DNA of 64,000 nt from Gordionus sp. m RMFG-2023 (GCF_954871325.1 NC_088775.1:45237561-45301560), one strand, 5' to 3'. Shown: positions 11,715 to 25,329, counted from the first letter of the stretch. Notes: generated by a model from the letters alone, not told the origin. Made by a program: numbers and translations.

Positions 11715-13141
11715 CCCCAATATTCCTCTTAAAAATAAAATAAGTTATCGCTTTTTACCTCCCTTGATGTTAGAGTTATTATGAAAATGCTAAAAAAAGA
11801 TAATTTGCAATTTTAATACCCCAGCTAACTAAGGCATGAGGCAATTATGTAATCATATATTTAACATTATAACAAACAAAACTCAGCAATTTTATTAAGC
11901 AAAATATCAATAAAATGTATCAAAAAATGCAATAACAAATAAAATGTAAAAAGTATATTGAATAAATTTAGAAAAATAATTATTGTACACATTACTTTAA
12001 AAATATAACATCGTTAATTTTACATTATTGCCCGGAAAAAAAAAGGTAGTTGCTTAATTCGTTTCTTCCTAGAACGCATCATTCGTTATCAAAATAAAAC
12101 ACGATAACAGATTTTATAATTTTTTCAGATATTTTTTATAAAAATAAAAAATACGGCTAAAATATAATTATCTATAAATGTATAAAAATTTAAAATTTGC
12201 CAAATAAGATTCAAATTATTTATTACATGTTTTAAGTATTATTTATTTATTTTATAATTGCTTTTCGAAATTTTTTATCTTAGAAAATATAAACATTTAT
12301 ATCACTTAGCGGCTGTGAATCCTCGAGTGTCCAAAAATATAAAGGAATTATCAAATTTAGAAAAATAAACACAGTTTTTTTTAAATTTAATTTATTACAT
12401 TTAGTATTCTACTCACCATAAAAATAATTATCATTATTATTAGAATTAGAATAATACAATAAATAAAATAATATTCTATTTCTTTTCTAAAATTTTATTT
12501 AAACTAATTATCACGATATCTTCTAAAATCTAGATATTGCTTAACTTTGACAGTACATTGCAACTTAGATTTAATAAAATTTTACCTTGTGATTTTGCTT
12601 TTTTCTTTGGTATTTTTTATTTCAATTATATTCACAACCTTAACCCCTTGGTAAATTTGTTTTATCCTTCAATTTAGGATCCCACATCGGCAAGCTCCTT
12701 GGTGATTTTCAGGAAGGCATCTTCTAAGATAAAAGCTGGCCATACCTATAAAGCTAACTATAGGCTTCTATGACATTTTTATTTCCCAAGGAGTTTTCCT
12801 ATACTTATTCTTGCTTCCTTACTTATCTCCATTATAATATATTTCTTCTCGATTTTTTGGATTAGTCTACATTTGGAATAGTTACTTTATATTAGTATAA
12901 TTTTCATTAAATTTATTATATGTTTGCTAAATAAAAAAAATATCTGACTTCACGACTAGAGTTCATAAGTTAAGTTTAAGAACTAAGTTTACAACTCGAT
13001 TCAGTTTTGGGCTAATTTTTCGACCTAAAACTTCGCTTTTTTAAACTAAGCATATAGGCTTAGTTTATTAACAACACTAATTATGAGGATCAATGGCTTA
13101 AACCTACTTATTAATAGTTTTTTTTTGTTACCTCACATTAC
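11715..13141. other. gene-free AT-rich DNA
   Basis: No coding exon recognised. A less AT-rich patch at about 12640-12830 (around GATCCCACATCGGCAAGC) has no identifiable frame. Near 12860-12885 it shares a phrase resembling TTTAGTCYAYATTTGGAATAG with 14735-14765, so both may be remnants of one interspersed repeat. Confidence 0.4.
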
Positions 13142-13331
13142 ATGGTACTTTCTATCCTTAAATTTTTTATTGGAAAAGGACAAATAAATATGTTAAATTT
13201 GGTAGAAACTAATTTAACATTCACAGGTCTCATATTAACTGCAATATTTATGGGGATATGTGGATTTATTGTATATATTGTCAGTTTTTATACTAAAGAT
13301 GGTGATCAAGATGAAGAAATTCAATATGAAA
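13142..13331 (+). CDS. possible single exon of a small membrane protein
   Basis: An ATG-initiated frame of about 63 codons encodes one hydrophobic segment (LILTAIFMGICGFIVYIVSF) followed by an acidic tail (KDGDQDEEIQYE), then a good donor GTAAAT at 13332. I could not find a partner exon that I trust. It may be the first coding exon of a host gene or a chance frame in AT-rich DNA. Confidence 0.3.
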
Positions 13332-15445
13332 GTAAATTTTTTTTTAAAATTAATTAATATGCTCTTTCTAAAATAATAAATGACGTGAGGATGTAATTTA
13401 TTGATTATCATTTTTAAATGTAGTTAGATAAACGATTTCCTAAAATTCTTATCTATACTACAAGTATTGATGTGATCATTCATTGGCAATGAGATCAAAG
13501 ATATACTGGGCATTTTTGATAAAATTGATTAGCAATCATGAAAAGTTTAGGAGCTTAAGCAAAAAATAATTTTTAAGAGAATTTTAAATTTGAACACCCA
13601 TTGAGTCATGGCAAATTGAAAAATCTAGTGATACACCTGGTATTATAAAAAGTGGATATGAGTAAATTACATAAATTATTTTTATGTATATTAAGTATGA
13701 GATTTGAATTTGGGCTAATCACAAATTGCATTAAAAAAAATCACAATTGGGGATCTTAGGCATGTTAAATCATCCATTATCATAATTTAAAAGGTATATC
13801 AATATAAGAACATTTAGCTAGATTAATGAGAGCTTGGCTTAATGAAATCTTCAAATTGTTAGAATCATGATTGATGTATTAATTTATAACCTAGAATAAA
13901 AATTAAAGGAATCTAGATATGGGTGGCTAGTAATAGATTTAAGCATTTAAATCAATATTTAGTTAAGTCAATAAATTGATTTTATATGATCAAATTTTAA
14001 ACTTGGGGATTTATTGAAATTTTTATACTGTCTTATTTACGTGATAATCTTCATAAATTAGAGAAAATAATTATTTAAATTCTAAATTTGAAAATTTTTA
14101 CTAGGTCTCAATATAAAATACAAAAATGATTTTAATTGCATAGTAACACATATTTATAAAGAATGCTAAAAAAATGTTGATGACGAGGAATACTATTAGT
14201 ATAAATTTTGATACTGGAAATATTTAAACTCATATGCTAAAAAGTCTAATAGAATAAATCATAAATATTTTTAAAATAATTATTTTGAGCTCTAAAGGAT
14301 CCTATTGAAAATGGACAGAACACACTAGCAGATAGTATTCAAACATACTTAAGTCAATAGCCAATTAAATGTAAAATTTGTAAAGTAACCCAATTAATAT
14401 TGACTAAATAAATCACCAAAAAGTTATAAATATCAGCCTCAAAGGATATTTTAAGTATGTGATTTTCAATCACAAAATCCTTGGATATATTGCAAAAAAA
14501 ATCATCAAACATATCAGATTGTGTTAAACAATGACTGGCACCCTCTATTAATAATTGACAAAAATCAAACATTAATAAATGTTTTAGCTTTCCATATTAT
14601 ATAAAATCTTGAATCTTTACTAGTGAAGATCTTAAGATATAATTTTTTGGTGATAATACAGAAATAAACATAATTTTCAATCATCTCTTTGGTGTGGCAA
14701 CTTCTTCAGCCTATCTAGAAGGAATGCTTCTTTTTAGGTTTAGTCCAATCCACATTTGGAAATAGGATTGGATTAGAAAAAACTGGAAATTTAGTTCTTC
14801 ATTTTAAATATTTTAATGATAAAATCTTATATATTTTATTTAGTATTTATTTGAGTGTTTGCTCACTTAGAAGTGGCTGTAAAATAAATGAAAATTGGCC
14901 TGATAATTATTTATATTGCAAATATTATTAAAATTGATATTTAGGTAAACTAAAGTTGAATCCTGTTAATCAGGATTTCATTCTATCTAATTTTTTTTCA
15001 AAAATATATAGTCATTATTTTATAGCCCTTAAAATTCTATGACTTAATAAATTTTAAATTAAAATATTCCCTATAACATTTAAAACACAATTGAGAATCA
15101 TTTTTTTTAGCCGAAATATGCTAAGAATGATTATTACCTTTATATTTAACTGTTTAATTTAAAAAAATTGATAGATTTTTGAACAAAAAATATCTAATAT
15201 TTTTGGTATACTATTATTGTAGAAGCCTATCCCTACTCAATCAAATTAAATTCTAATCGGCGTTGAAACTTTAACCCTTATTTGGACCTATTATTTGGTC
15301 CGACTTAATTTTTTTATAATATATTATCTGGTTATGGGCCGCTAACTACTATTTAAAAATGTTAAAAAAGCAAATAAGCTAAAATGGCCCCTATAGGTTT
15401 GAAGCGAGAGATTTAAAAATATTAAAAATTTAACTTTTACAGATA
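13332..15445. other. gene-free AT-rich DNA
   Basis: Nothing coding was recognised on either strand. Frames here are short and of AT-rich background composition. Confidence 0.5.
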
Positions 15446-15975
15446 AGACAGATTTTACTATTTAAAGTAATTTATGTAATTAAAAATTTAATAATATAAA
15501 TTTAAGAAAATATACAATTCAAATATTAATAATTTTAGTATATATAATTCTATATTTAATATAATTCTAATATTTAATATAAATATAATTATAATATTTA
15601 ATATAATTATAATATAAATATAATTCTAATATTTAATATAATATAATTATAATATTTAATATAATTATAATATAATTTTTAAAGCAATTTTAATGTTATA
15701 TAAAGAAATTTATATAATTAATATAATATAATAGATTAGACAGATTTTATTATTTAAAGTAATTTATGTAATTAAAAATTTAATAATATAAATTTAAGAA
15801 AATATACAATTCTAATATTAATAATTTTAGTATATATATATATAATTCTAATATTTAGTATAATTCTAATATTTAGTATAATTCTAATATTTAATATAAT
15901 TATAATATAATTTTTAAAGCAATTTTAATGTTATATAAAGAAATTTATATAATTAATATAATATAATTATTTTAT
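15446..15975. repeat. 292-bp AT-rich tandem duplication
   Basis: A segment beginning AGACAGATTTTA recurs 292 bp later (15446 and 15738) with high identity over most of its length. Inside each copy are runs of TAATATTTAATATAAT, themselves repeated. No gene is present. Confidence 0.75.
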
Positions 15976-16470
15976 AAAATTAATATATAATTATTTTATA
16001 TAAGTAATATAATATAAAATAATTATTTTATATAATTAATATTAAATTAATGTGATATAAAGAAATTTAGTGAGATAAATAAACTTTAAGCTTTGAGCAT
16101 ATAAACTTTAAGCTTAATATTTGAGCATACAAATTATAAGGTTAAGCGAAATTTAGCGAAAAGTTTGCCGACAAAATACCCAATTATAACTAAAAAATAA
16201 TAAAGGCGGTACGATACCATATTATCTCACCAATTCGATTCTGATGGTCTGTACCCGATCTGATCTTATTTTAATCCGAAAATGAAGAATTTATAAAAAT
16301 ATTGCGTTTTATTTCCAATAAAAAGATATATAAGCACTAAAAGCAAATAAGGAAGATTTAGTTAACTATTAAGGACAAGCTTGGGCAGTTACACAAATAC
16401 TTGTTTTTTAAATACTATGTTATCGATAATATTTGTATTTTAAATAAAATAAAAAGTGTTTTGTATTTAT

Positions 16471-16749
16471 CAGAGACCTGCAGGCCTGGGTACACGCTGA
16501 CCATATTTAATATACCTGGGATGGGCCTAAATAATTTTTATTGAAAAATATCCGATCCGGGCATATTATTTAAAGCCAAATATTTTAAATCGCCATTATT
16601 AACTATAAAAATTAAAATATAATATAAAAAAATCCGGACCCGGTCTAAAAAAACCGATAAAATTTTTAAAAAAGTATCTTAGCCGAGCCAATTTTTTTAA
16701 AAAGAAAATCTGTTTAGGGCGTGCAAATAGTACCTCTTACAGATCTATG
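16471..16749. mobile_element. 279-bp hAT MITE with perfect 8-bp target duplication
   Basis: The flanking octamer GTATTTAT is present at 16463-16470 and at 16750-16757. The ends are imperfect inverted repeats (CAGAGACCTGCA left, CATAGATCTGTA right minus strand). The interior contains GATCCGGGC and GGACCCGG phrases between A/T runs, as in the MITE at 11293. No coding capacity. Confidence 0.75.
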
Positions 16750-16908
16750 GTATTTATTATAATTTCAGACGAATACAAATATTTTTTTTATTATAAATTT
16801 AATTTTAAATGTAAATTCCCAATTTTTTTATTTAAATAATAAATTTTTTATCCCGAATAAACGAAAAGATTAACATTTTATCCGTTTAATCCTTTTTTAT
16901 TTTTTAAA

Positions 16909-17103
16909 ATGAATATTTACAAAAGTAAAACCAAAGATATAAATTTTTTTGAGGAAGAGAATGATATAGAACTAGAGGAAGATTTATTCCAGTTCCGCTT
17001 AGTTTTTTTATTATACGCTATTTTGTTTATAAGATATTTTTGGCAGAGAATCTGTAACACTAACAACGTCCACATCTTCTACATGTCATACAATTTTCTA
17101 TGA
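16909..17103 (+). CDS. weak candidate exon, acidic segment plus hydrophobic helix
   Basis: A 64-codon frame has an acidic stretch (FFEEENDIELEEDLFQF) and a hydrophobic segment (VFLLYAILFI). No splice-site pair links it to a neighbour and no family is recognised. It is as likely to be chance as a gene. Confidence 0.18.
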   Translation: MNIYKSKTKDINFFEEENDIELEEDLFQFRLVFLLYAILFIRYFWQRICNTNNVHIFYMSYNFL

Positions 17104-17331
17104 AAAGCAAAAGACCCTTTTTAACAACTCTCACATCCTTATTTTAAATATAGATGAATAGCATGTAATGAGGAAAAAAATATTTGCATTATATGCATTT
17201 AGATTAAGCCCTCTTTAATTCAAAAATAAAATGAGATAATGGACTAAACAAATTCCATCTTATGTTGAGGAAGACCCGTAAATATTGCGGCACCTCCAAT
17301 TCAATTTCGTTTTTTAACCAATATTTGATTA

Positions 17332-18554
17332 CAGGGTTGGCAAGTTGGTCAATGGACCGGTCAAATTTAATTGACAGAAGGAGTATTTGACCTAGTCAAA
17401 TACTCTGGTGAATAACTATATTTATTTAATTAACTAATGTATTTATAGCATGTTTATCAATCTAATTTATCAAGTTATTTAAAAATATATTTGAATCATC
17501 AAAGCATTGATTTAATTATAATTTTATATAAAAATATAAAATTTTTATATTAAAATATTAGAATTTCAATTTGAAATATAAAAAAAAGAATTTTTCTCAT
17601 TATTAATTTGATTAGATCTAAATATATAAATAAATATAATAATTTTGCATGGTTTAAGAAAATTACTAATTGTCAATTTGTATTATATTATGTACAATTA
17701 TCCAAACAAGATGGGCATCATCAATAAAATGTCATGAACAAATACATATATGCAAGAAAGCTCTGAAAGGTTGAAGAAGTTGGATATTTGTCCGAGAGAA
17801 ATTGCTAATATGTATTAAATGATATTTTGGACAAAAAATTTAATATTAATACTATTCATTTAGCTATCTTATTCACCTTGGCTCACGTAAAAAACAAGAT
17901 GCTTAATTTAGAAAACATATAATACAATCATGTCCACGATTTTATAATTTACCAATCTGAAGAAAAAATATTAAAGATACGTTTAAAAAAGGAAACAATG
18001 CAAATACATGTGCTCACACTACACTGCTGATTATTTATTGGATCCTCAATATAAGGGGAACATCTTACTTGAGTTTGATGAAGCATATGATATAATACAA
18101 AAATTAGTCGTTTTACAGAGTGATGATCATCAAAATATTTTGTGATATAAATTTCAGAATTAAAAGCGGCGGTATATTTAATAGCCAAAATATGTGGAAA
18201 CCAGTAACTTTCATAAAAACAATCAGATTTCGGGCTCAAGTTATTGGAATGGGCTCTGTTCACCTTGAATATTAAGAAAAGTGTCTAAAAAATCCGATTG
18301 AAGATCTCGACAACCAGAAAATTGATAGTAGGAGTATATCATAACCTAAGATTGATTAAAAAGGCTCTGCCATGGAGAATGAAACATTAATTATTGAATT
18401 TATAAAAATATTATTATACATATATTTTTTACTATTATATATAAAATGGAATTAATATTGCTTTAAAACATTTATTTAAATTTAACCATATTTGACCGGT
18501 CAAATATCGGCCAATTGACCGAATCTTATTTTACCGGTCAAATGCACAACCCTG
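17332..18554 (+). mobile_element. internally deleted BED-type hAT, 1.2 kb
   Basis: The left end is CAGGGTTGGCAAGTTGGTC and the right end on the minus strand is CAGGGTTGTGCATTTGACC, with GACCGGTCAAAT palindromes just inside both. The flanks TTTGATTA and TTTGATTG agree at 7 of 8 bases. The interior from about 17690 to 18340 aligns with about 21095-21900 of the longer copy at 19511-22086, in the same orientation, but the N-terminal and catalytic coding part is gone and the frames are broken. A non-autonomous derivative of the same family. Confidence 0.85.
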
Positions 18555-19094
18555 TTTGATTGAAAAATGGTTGAATTGATTGCCATCACTATTGGTTGTT
18601 GTTTGGATCTGATCCACAATTTATTATAGTTTTTTTTACAGAAGTTATTCTGAATTGTAATTAAAATTTAATCAAATCGCTAGGTTATTCAAAAATATAT
18701 TCGCCTAAGAAATCATCATTATATGATTTTTTACATTTCAGGATAACGATAATGTCCGTCGGATAACATATAACAACTTATTAACCTAAACAATTGAAAT
18801 TTTATTTAAAAGTATGCATAATATATACCCATTTTTTAAATATAAAATATCCTAAATCATATCTGTCAAATTCAACCCTAAGTTATCAGTTTAATTTCAC
18901 AATTTCCCTTGAGTTCGTTTTAGCAAGAATTTGCTTCTAACCTACTGCGTCCATCTGTTTACCCTCTGAGCCACACCTGCCATTCAAAAAATAACAATTT
19001 TTTATATATAATGATAATTCATGGACGATTAGATTAAAAACATTGCACTTTCGAAGCACATTTTCACTAATCATATTTAAAACCCTGTTTTTAG
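18555..19094. other. flank or intron upstream of the first recognised AGPAT coding exon
   Basis: No exon recognised. It ends in a polypyrimidine-like CCTGTTTTTAG at 19084-19094, a good 3' splice site, so the AGPAT gene probably has at least one more exon upstream, coding or untranslated. Confidence 0.45.
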
Positions 19095-19114
19095 CCAACC
19101 ACAAATTCGATAAC

Positions 19115-22100
19115 ATGTATTGCGAGGCTGAAAAAGAAATTTTGAAATTGGTCCAAGAACACAATCAGCTGTTCCAAAAAATAAATAACATAGGAGAAAT
19201 AAATAATAAACAAAAAAATAATAAGGACGAGAATAATAAACTAAAATACGAAACACAGAAACAAAATGGGCGATTCCTAGATAATTTAAAAGAGTGGTCC
19301 GAAGCGGCAAAAGAATACAAGGTGGCCACTCTTAAGGATTCTTCCACCTTCGTTACCGTTACTCGGTTCTACGTGAAAACATTGTTTTATGGATTAGTAA
19401 TATTTTGCGTGAGTTTGATATGGCCAGTATTTTTAGTAACAGGACATGGAAAAAGGAATTGTAGGAACCAAAAGTAAAATAAAAATTATGTTTAAATAGG
19501 AAGTAAATAGCAGGGTTGGCATGTCGGTAAATTGACCGGGGGAGTATTTGACCGATCAAATACTCCAAAATAGTATGCGAAAAGATATTTTGATAATTTA
19601 CTAGTATGCATTAAAAGCATGTATTTAAAAATATATTTGTATCATGAAGGAATCGAAAATAAAAGAATTTCTTTTATTACTAAAATAAATAAATATAAAA
19701 ATTTAGCTAAGTTATGGTTTATTTTTTAATGAATTTAAATTTTATTTAATATTTAGTCGAGTATAAATTATATTAATTCTCATTTATTCTACTTCCACTT
19801 TCTACATTTGAATTTATAAATTAATTTTCTTTTTAGTTGTTCTGGTCAGACAGATCTACAAAATAATTTATTAAATTCTGGTAAAACTATATATTATATA
19901 TAATATTAAGCCAAATTATTGAAATAATTGGTGATAATTATAAAATAATTGATGAGCTTTATTATCATAATTCTTTATTTTACATATCAAAATACACAGC
20001 AAAATAAAATTCACAAAATAATCCATTGATTATAATCAAAATCTTTTATAGTTAAATTTTAATATATTATGAATTATGGTCAAACCAAAGCATCAGGTTT
20101 GGAAACATTTTCAAGAAGTACGCGATGGTAAATCAGTTAAAGCGGTATGCAGGGTTTGCAAGATATCCTATATTGCCCATGTTGATAGAATGGCCAAGCA
20201 TTTATTAAGCAGCTATAATATATGCCCTGCCATAATTAAGGAAAAATTTTATTTAAATTCCAAAATATCAACCTCTACTACAAAAATCACATAAATGTAA
20301 TTTGTATAGCTATAACGAAGAATTGGTGATCAAATTGACAATATTTTGTCTTGTGACTTAAGAAAATTTGATTCCATCATCTCTGATCAATCTACAAACA
20401 AGGCGTTTAAATGTAAATCTCAATCTTGTATAACTGGTTTCATAGATAGAATAAATCCCAAAGAAAAAAGTGAGCTCTATCAATTGTTTGTAAGGCTGTA
20501 TATGCGAGCAATTTACCTTTCCACATCACTGAAAATCCCTACATTCAATAATTCTTTATAAAAAATACATCCTATTTACTACCCAGGGCGAAGGCAGCTG
20601 GCTGGATATTTTCTAGACAAAGCGTCAGGAGATATGGAGGCGAGAGTTGCAGATATAATCGATAAAGCTCCTCACTTATCAATTGTATCAGATGGCTGGG
20701 CAACATCAGAAACGAGAGTATTATTAATTTTATGGTGATGACGCCTGTTTCAGTATTCTACAAATTTTTAGATACTGAGGAAAATCGCCATACGGCAGAT
20801 TATATTGCCCAGGAATTTAAAATTGTAATTCATGAATTAAATCCGGTAAAAGTTTATTCTTTAGTTACTGATAATGCCGCTAACATGAAAACAGCTTGGA
20901 GAATTTTAAAATCTGAATCTATAATCATGTAATGGTTGTGCAGCGCATACATTGCAGTCATTCTTTCATGATTTTGAACGATTGAACGACTTTAGTTACT
21001 ATATTTCAATAATTTAAAAAATTAAATTTTTCAAGAATAAACACATACCAGCTGCAATTTTTCCGTAATAAAAATCAAGGTATACCATCTACAGTAAGTA
21101 CAATTAGCCAAACAAGATAGGCATCGTCAATAAAATGTTTGGAGCAAATACAAATATGTAAGAAAGTTCTGAAACCACCAGTTGTGGAAGAAGCTGTATG
21201 TGATATTTGTCCCATACAAATTACCAATAATATATAAAATGAAGATATATTTTGGAAGAAAAATTTAAAATTTTTAGCTATTCTTCAACCTTTAGCTACC
21301 TCATTATTGAAAGTGCAAGGGGATAAATGTACTTTGGCTCACATAAAAAACGAGATGCTTAATTTGGAAAAACACATAATACAATCATGCTATGATTCTA
21401 TATTTTCTCCATTTTAAGAAAAAAAATTAAAGTTATGTTTGAAAAGAGAAGAAATGATCTAAATACATGTGCTCACAATGCTGCTTACTTATTGGACCCC
21501 CAATCAAGGGGAGCATCTTACAAGTACTGAATTTGATGAAGCATGTGATTTACAATAGGTATTTTACAAGGTGGTGATAATCAAAATATTTTAAGTGATA
21601 TAATAAATTTCAGATAAAAGCGGCATATTTAATAGCCAATATATGTGGAAAGTGGTAACTTCCATAAAAAATAATCAGATTTCGGCCTCAAGTTTGCGGA
21701 ATGCACTTTGTCAACCTTGCCCATTAAGAGAAGTAGCTAATATTTTACTAATATTTCCTAGTTCGACTTCTTTTAAAAGAAATTGGTCGGTTTGGGGCAA
21801 TATTCATACGAAAAACAGAAATCGATTGACGACTTCTACAACAAGAAAATTGGTAGAAGTATATCAAAACTTAAGATTCATTAAAAATATTAAAGAAAAT
21901 AATGATATTGAATATGAATCGGAACAAGACAGCCACGGAGGGCAAAACATTAACTCTGGAATGAATTTAAAAAAATATGAAATTTAATATTATATAAATT
22001 CATTATAATATTATATATATACAAAATAAAGTTAATATTGGCTTAAAAAACATTTATTTATTTGACCGGTCAAATGCACAACCCTGGTAAATAGAGGGAA

Positions 22101-24313
22101 AATGAGATTAAAAGGAAGAAAAAAATAGATAGGGAAATTCTACAACCTTACAAATATTCTAAATTTATCGTAAATAGAACAGAATCATCCTTTAAATGGG
22201 GATATAACATAAAGCTATATACTACTAGATAATCAAATGCTCATTTTAGATAGAACTATCTAATACCCTTTTCTGTAATGATATATTAGGATAGTATACA
22301 CTCTCTATTACAAAGTTTGTCGGATATTCGGTATCCGATACCGAATACTACACAAGGAAAATGCTACGAGAGACGAATCGGCTGTTATCGTGAGCAATCA
22401 CCAGAGTTCACTGGATTTACTCTGTGAGTTGATTCTCTTATAGATTAGGACGGGTATGAATAATAAAGAAAAGAATAGTTTAAAAATTGAATAAAATAGA
22501 GTGTCAAGGGCAAGATTTCGTGGCTAACAGAATCAACGTTATATAGTGAGCGATCATTTAATTCTTTTAAAGTTTGATTAAAGAATATATAAATAAATAA
22601 GAATGAATTAGTAGAGAAAATCTTTAAGAGAAATAAGATATTTATTTTCTTTTGGACTTGAGGTGAAAAGATAAGAAAAAAATATATAATAGGGATTGGA
22701 AATGTTTTTTTAAATACCTTTTTGAACAAAAAATAGTAATTGTTTTTGATCCGAGCCCTATAAAAAAATTAGAGGATTATTATTAGGAACAATGTTAATT
22801 TAGTAAGAAGATTAGCAAGAAGAACAATATGATTAATAAAATATCCTCGCTACTTCAAGATGTTATTATATAATTGGGTTTGAAGGAGAATGGAAGAACG
22901 GTAAAATTAAATTGGAGAAAGAATAATTAGGAAAAGGAAAGTATACAATAGAATAAAGGTAAATAATTTGAAAAGAATGAATTGATAATAGAACACCTAT
23001 TTATTAAAGCACAATCAACAGTATGGCCTTCTAACTGCACTTCCGTAGCTAAAAGAGAGGTAGTTTACCTAGGTCCATTTGGGGCACTGTCATACGTGAC
23101 CGGGGTAGTCTACATAGATCGGAAAGACCTAAATTCTGCTAAAAAGACCTTGGCAGATTTAGCGGAACGGATGAAAATTGAAAAAGTTATATCTTTTTTA
23201 AATGTTATTTGGCGAAACGTATGAATTGCCATAATTATAAAGATAATACAATTATATTGAAATAACTTTTCTTGTCCAATTTTGTCATATTAAATATCAT
23301 AGTTTTATATTGATTAAAATTAATTTTTAAGAATATATTAAAATTTGAATACTAATCCCACTACCCACACCTGACCTTTGCCTGTATTTTATATTTATAC
23401 TACATATTATATATATATATATATGGACAATTCAAGTGTACATATAAATAAACCTTACATTATATTTGTATATTATATAAAAGTTGAAAGTATGGATTTT
23501 TCCGGAAGGAACTCGGAATCATGGGACGGGAATCCTTCCCTTTAAAAAGGGAGCTTTTCATCTTGCCGTTCAAGCTCAAGTATAGTCATTAATGATTATA
23601 TTGTTTTTGTTGATTGACAATAATTTCATCAAACATTTAAAATGTAATTTAAAAAAGGTACCGATTTGCCCCGTGGTATTTAGTTCCTATTACCCTTTTT
23701 ATTGTCGTTACGAAAAACGTTTTAATTCAGGTTTTTTTAAATTAATTATCTTCTAATTTTCAATCTCACTTTAGAAATTTAATTCTTAATTTCTTCTATT
23801 TTCTTATCTTATTTTCTATTCTTTTTTTTCCTTTAAATGTTTCCTTTCAACCTAAGTGAAATTTTTATATATAAAATATACTATCCATTTAATGCAATCC
23901 TTCTTTCATTTATATATTCAATCTTTCTTCGATTTCATACCTCCCATGAGAATTAGATAGAAATTATATCATTTCTGTTCATTTTCATTCCTTTTAACTG
24001 TTTTTTTCTTTTTTTTAACATCTATTTTCCTTCCTTTTATATTCATTTTTTCCGCCCATATTACGGAATAAAATCAGGCATCGTTTTAGTCACGTGCCTC
24101 CCTCCTATTCCCACCAAAGGCATGACAACGGCTGACGTGGATCAACTCACGGATCACGTGAGGGCAGTCATGTTGAAGGTGTTCGTAACAACTTCGGCCG
24201 CTATCTCCCCGCCTTTTTTCGCAAAAGGGTCTCCACTTCGCGCCCGCTGGGAAGCTACAGAGGCCGCTTATAGAGATAGGATTAGAAGGAAAGCGAGCGA
24301 AAGTATAATATGA
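19115..24313 (+). CDS. AGPAT1: 1-acyl-sn-glycerol-3-phosphate acyltransferase (AGPAT1/2 type), six exons
   Basis: Makes phosphatidic acid by acylating lysophosphatidic acid with acyl-CoA, normally on the endoplasmic reticulum membrane. Exons 19115-19473, 22290-22423, 23010-23185, 23484-23579, 23658-23730 and 24078-24313 join in phase at GT...AG borders: 1074 nt, 357 residues, stop TGA at 24311. All acyltransferase motifs are present: NHQSSLD (156-162, catalytic His), GVVYIDRK (196-203), FPEGTRN (229-235) and VPICPVV (256-262). A transmembrane segment at about 90-108 ([18 protein letters not shown]) is followed by GKRNCRN, aligning without gaps with the N-terminus of vertebrate AGPAT1 as I remember it. 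Unusual is a Lys/Asn/Glu-rich N-terminal extension of about 85 residues; the frame stays open to an acceptor at 19094, so the true start may be upstream. Intron 1 carries a 2.6-kb hAT. The C-terminus beyond residue 325 is lineage-specific. Confidence 0.92.
19511..22086 (+). mobile_element. BED zinc-finger hAT transposon in AGPAT intron 1, perfect TSD
   Basis: The flanking octamer GTAAATAG is identical on both sides (19503-19510, 22087-22094). The ends are CAGGGTTGGCATGTCGG and, on the minus strand, CAGGGTTGTGCATTTGACC. It encodes a decayed plus-strand transposase. A BED finger lies at 20076-20250 ([18 protein letters not shown], then C and H ligands in CRVC and [10 protein letters not shown]). 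Catalytic-domain pieces follow at about 20640-20930 ([29 protein letters not shown]), and the dimerisation domain is at 21643-21900. Stops and shifts separate these parts, so it is not autonomous today. Its orientation matches the host gene, so splicing has to skip it. Confidence 0.9.
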
Positions 24314-25329
24314 ATAAAATGGATAAATTAATGATAAAAAAAATATAAAGAGAAATAAGAAAAATGAAGGAAAATTAAGAAAATAGAATGGTAAGAGAAG
24401 AGAATATTAAGGAAAAGGTAATGAAAAAAATGATAGAAAATAACTACTAAAGAGGATTTTAGGGATGAGAATAAAAGGGTTATTTAAAGTAAAATATGTA
24501 ATGTGTTATTTAATTAAATGAGGATAAAAAATGGAAAAGATAAAGAAATAAAAAAGAAAATAACAAGAGAGATAGATAGAAAAAGTATGGAATATACGGT
24601 AGAAATGAATGCTATAGGATTTAAATAAATATAAAATTGCAAGAATAACATATAATCAATGCTGTTATCCCACACAGTATTTTTGACTGAGTAATTATAA
24701 TCCATTATTAAAATAATAAACATAAAAATGGATTTCGATTTTATTTATAAAAATAAATTTATTTTTAGATATAACCTATTTAAAAAAAATTTATAACATC
24801 ATTTTTTATAATATACAATTTTCTAAAAATTTAAAAATTAAGACCCCATTTTATCGGTTCCCATAGAAAAATTTTAAAAAATATGAATATCGGCCCGATT
24901 AAGCCAATAAATATCGGATTTATTTTAATTTTTGGAAATAAGAATGTCCCTGTTGATAAGCAGTAAAGAATTTTGGTTATGTTTAAGAAATTTTTAATCA
25001 TATGATGTAAAGGCAAGAGTTTAAGTATATTTTGCTTTAATGTTAGATTGCAGATGTTCTTTTCTATTGATACTGATTGAGCCACTTATTGGTGGCCCAC
25101 CTATTTGCGGATCAAGAACACAGATTTCCTCTTTGGGAATTAGGTCTAGGATGAAAGAAGAATATTTTATTCTATTCTTATTTGATTACAAGTTTAGTTG
25201 TTGAAAGCTAATGGTGGTAATGTCGAGAACTTTATTTATTTCTTCTTTAGTGCTTGAAGTTAAGGTCACAATTAATCTTAATATCCTTAATTATTTTATT
25301 TATTTCTAAACAGAACAAGGATATACCTA
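24314..25329. other. gene-free DNA downstream of AGPAT
   Basis: Holds the presumed AGPAT 3' untranslated region (AATAAA at 24314) and AT-rich sequence. A single CGGCCCGATTAAGCC phrase near 24893 resembles the GC-rich MITE motifs elsewhere, but no element boundaries were found. Confidence 0.45.

Noticed and set aside
12960-13077. Possible hAT MITE ending in AACAACACTA
   Set aside because: The proposed left end TAGAGTTC is weak and the flanking octamers do not match.
17949-18263. Minus-strand 104-codon frame
   Set aside because: It lies opposite plus-strand transposase remains of the hAT copy, which align with the second copy at 19511-22086.
19077-19568. Minus-strand frames over the first AGPAT exon
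   Set aside because: The plus-strand reading matches the acyltransferase family across a splice junction; the minus frames are shadows.
22445-22729. Minus-strand 94-codon frame in AGPAT intron 2
   Set aside because: Low-complexity Phe/Ile/Lys-rich chance frame in an intron, with no motif.
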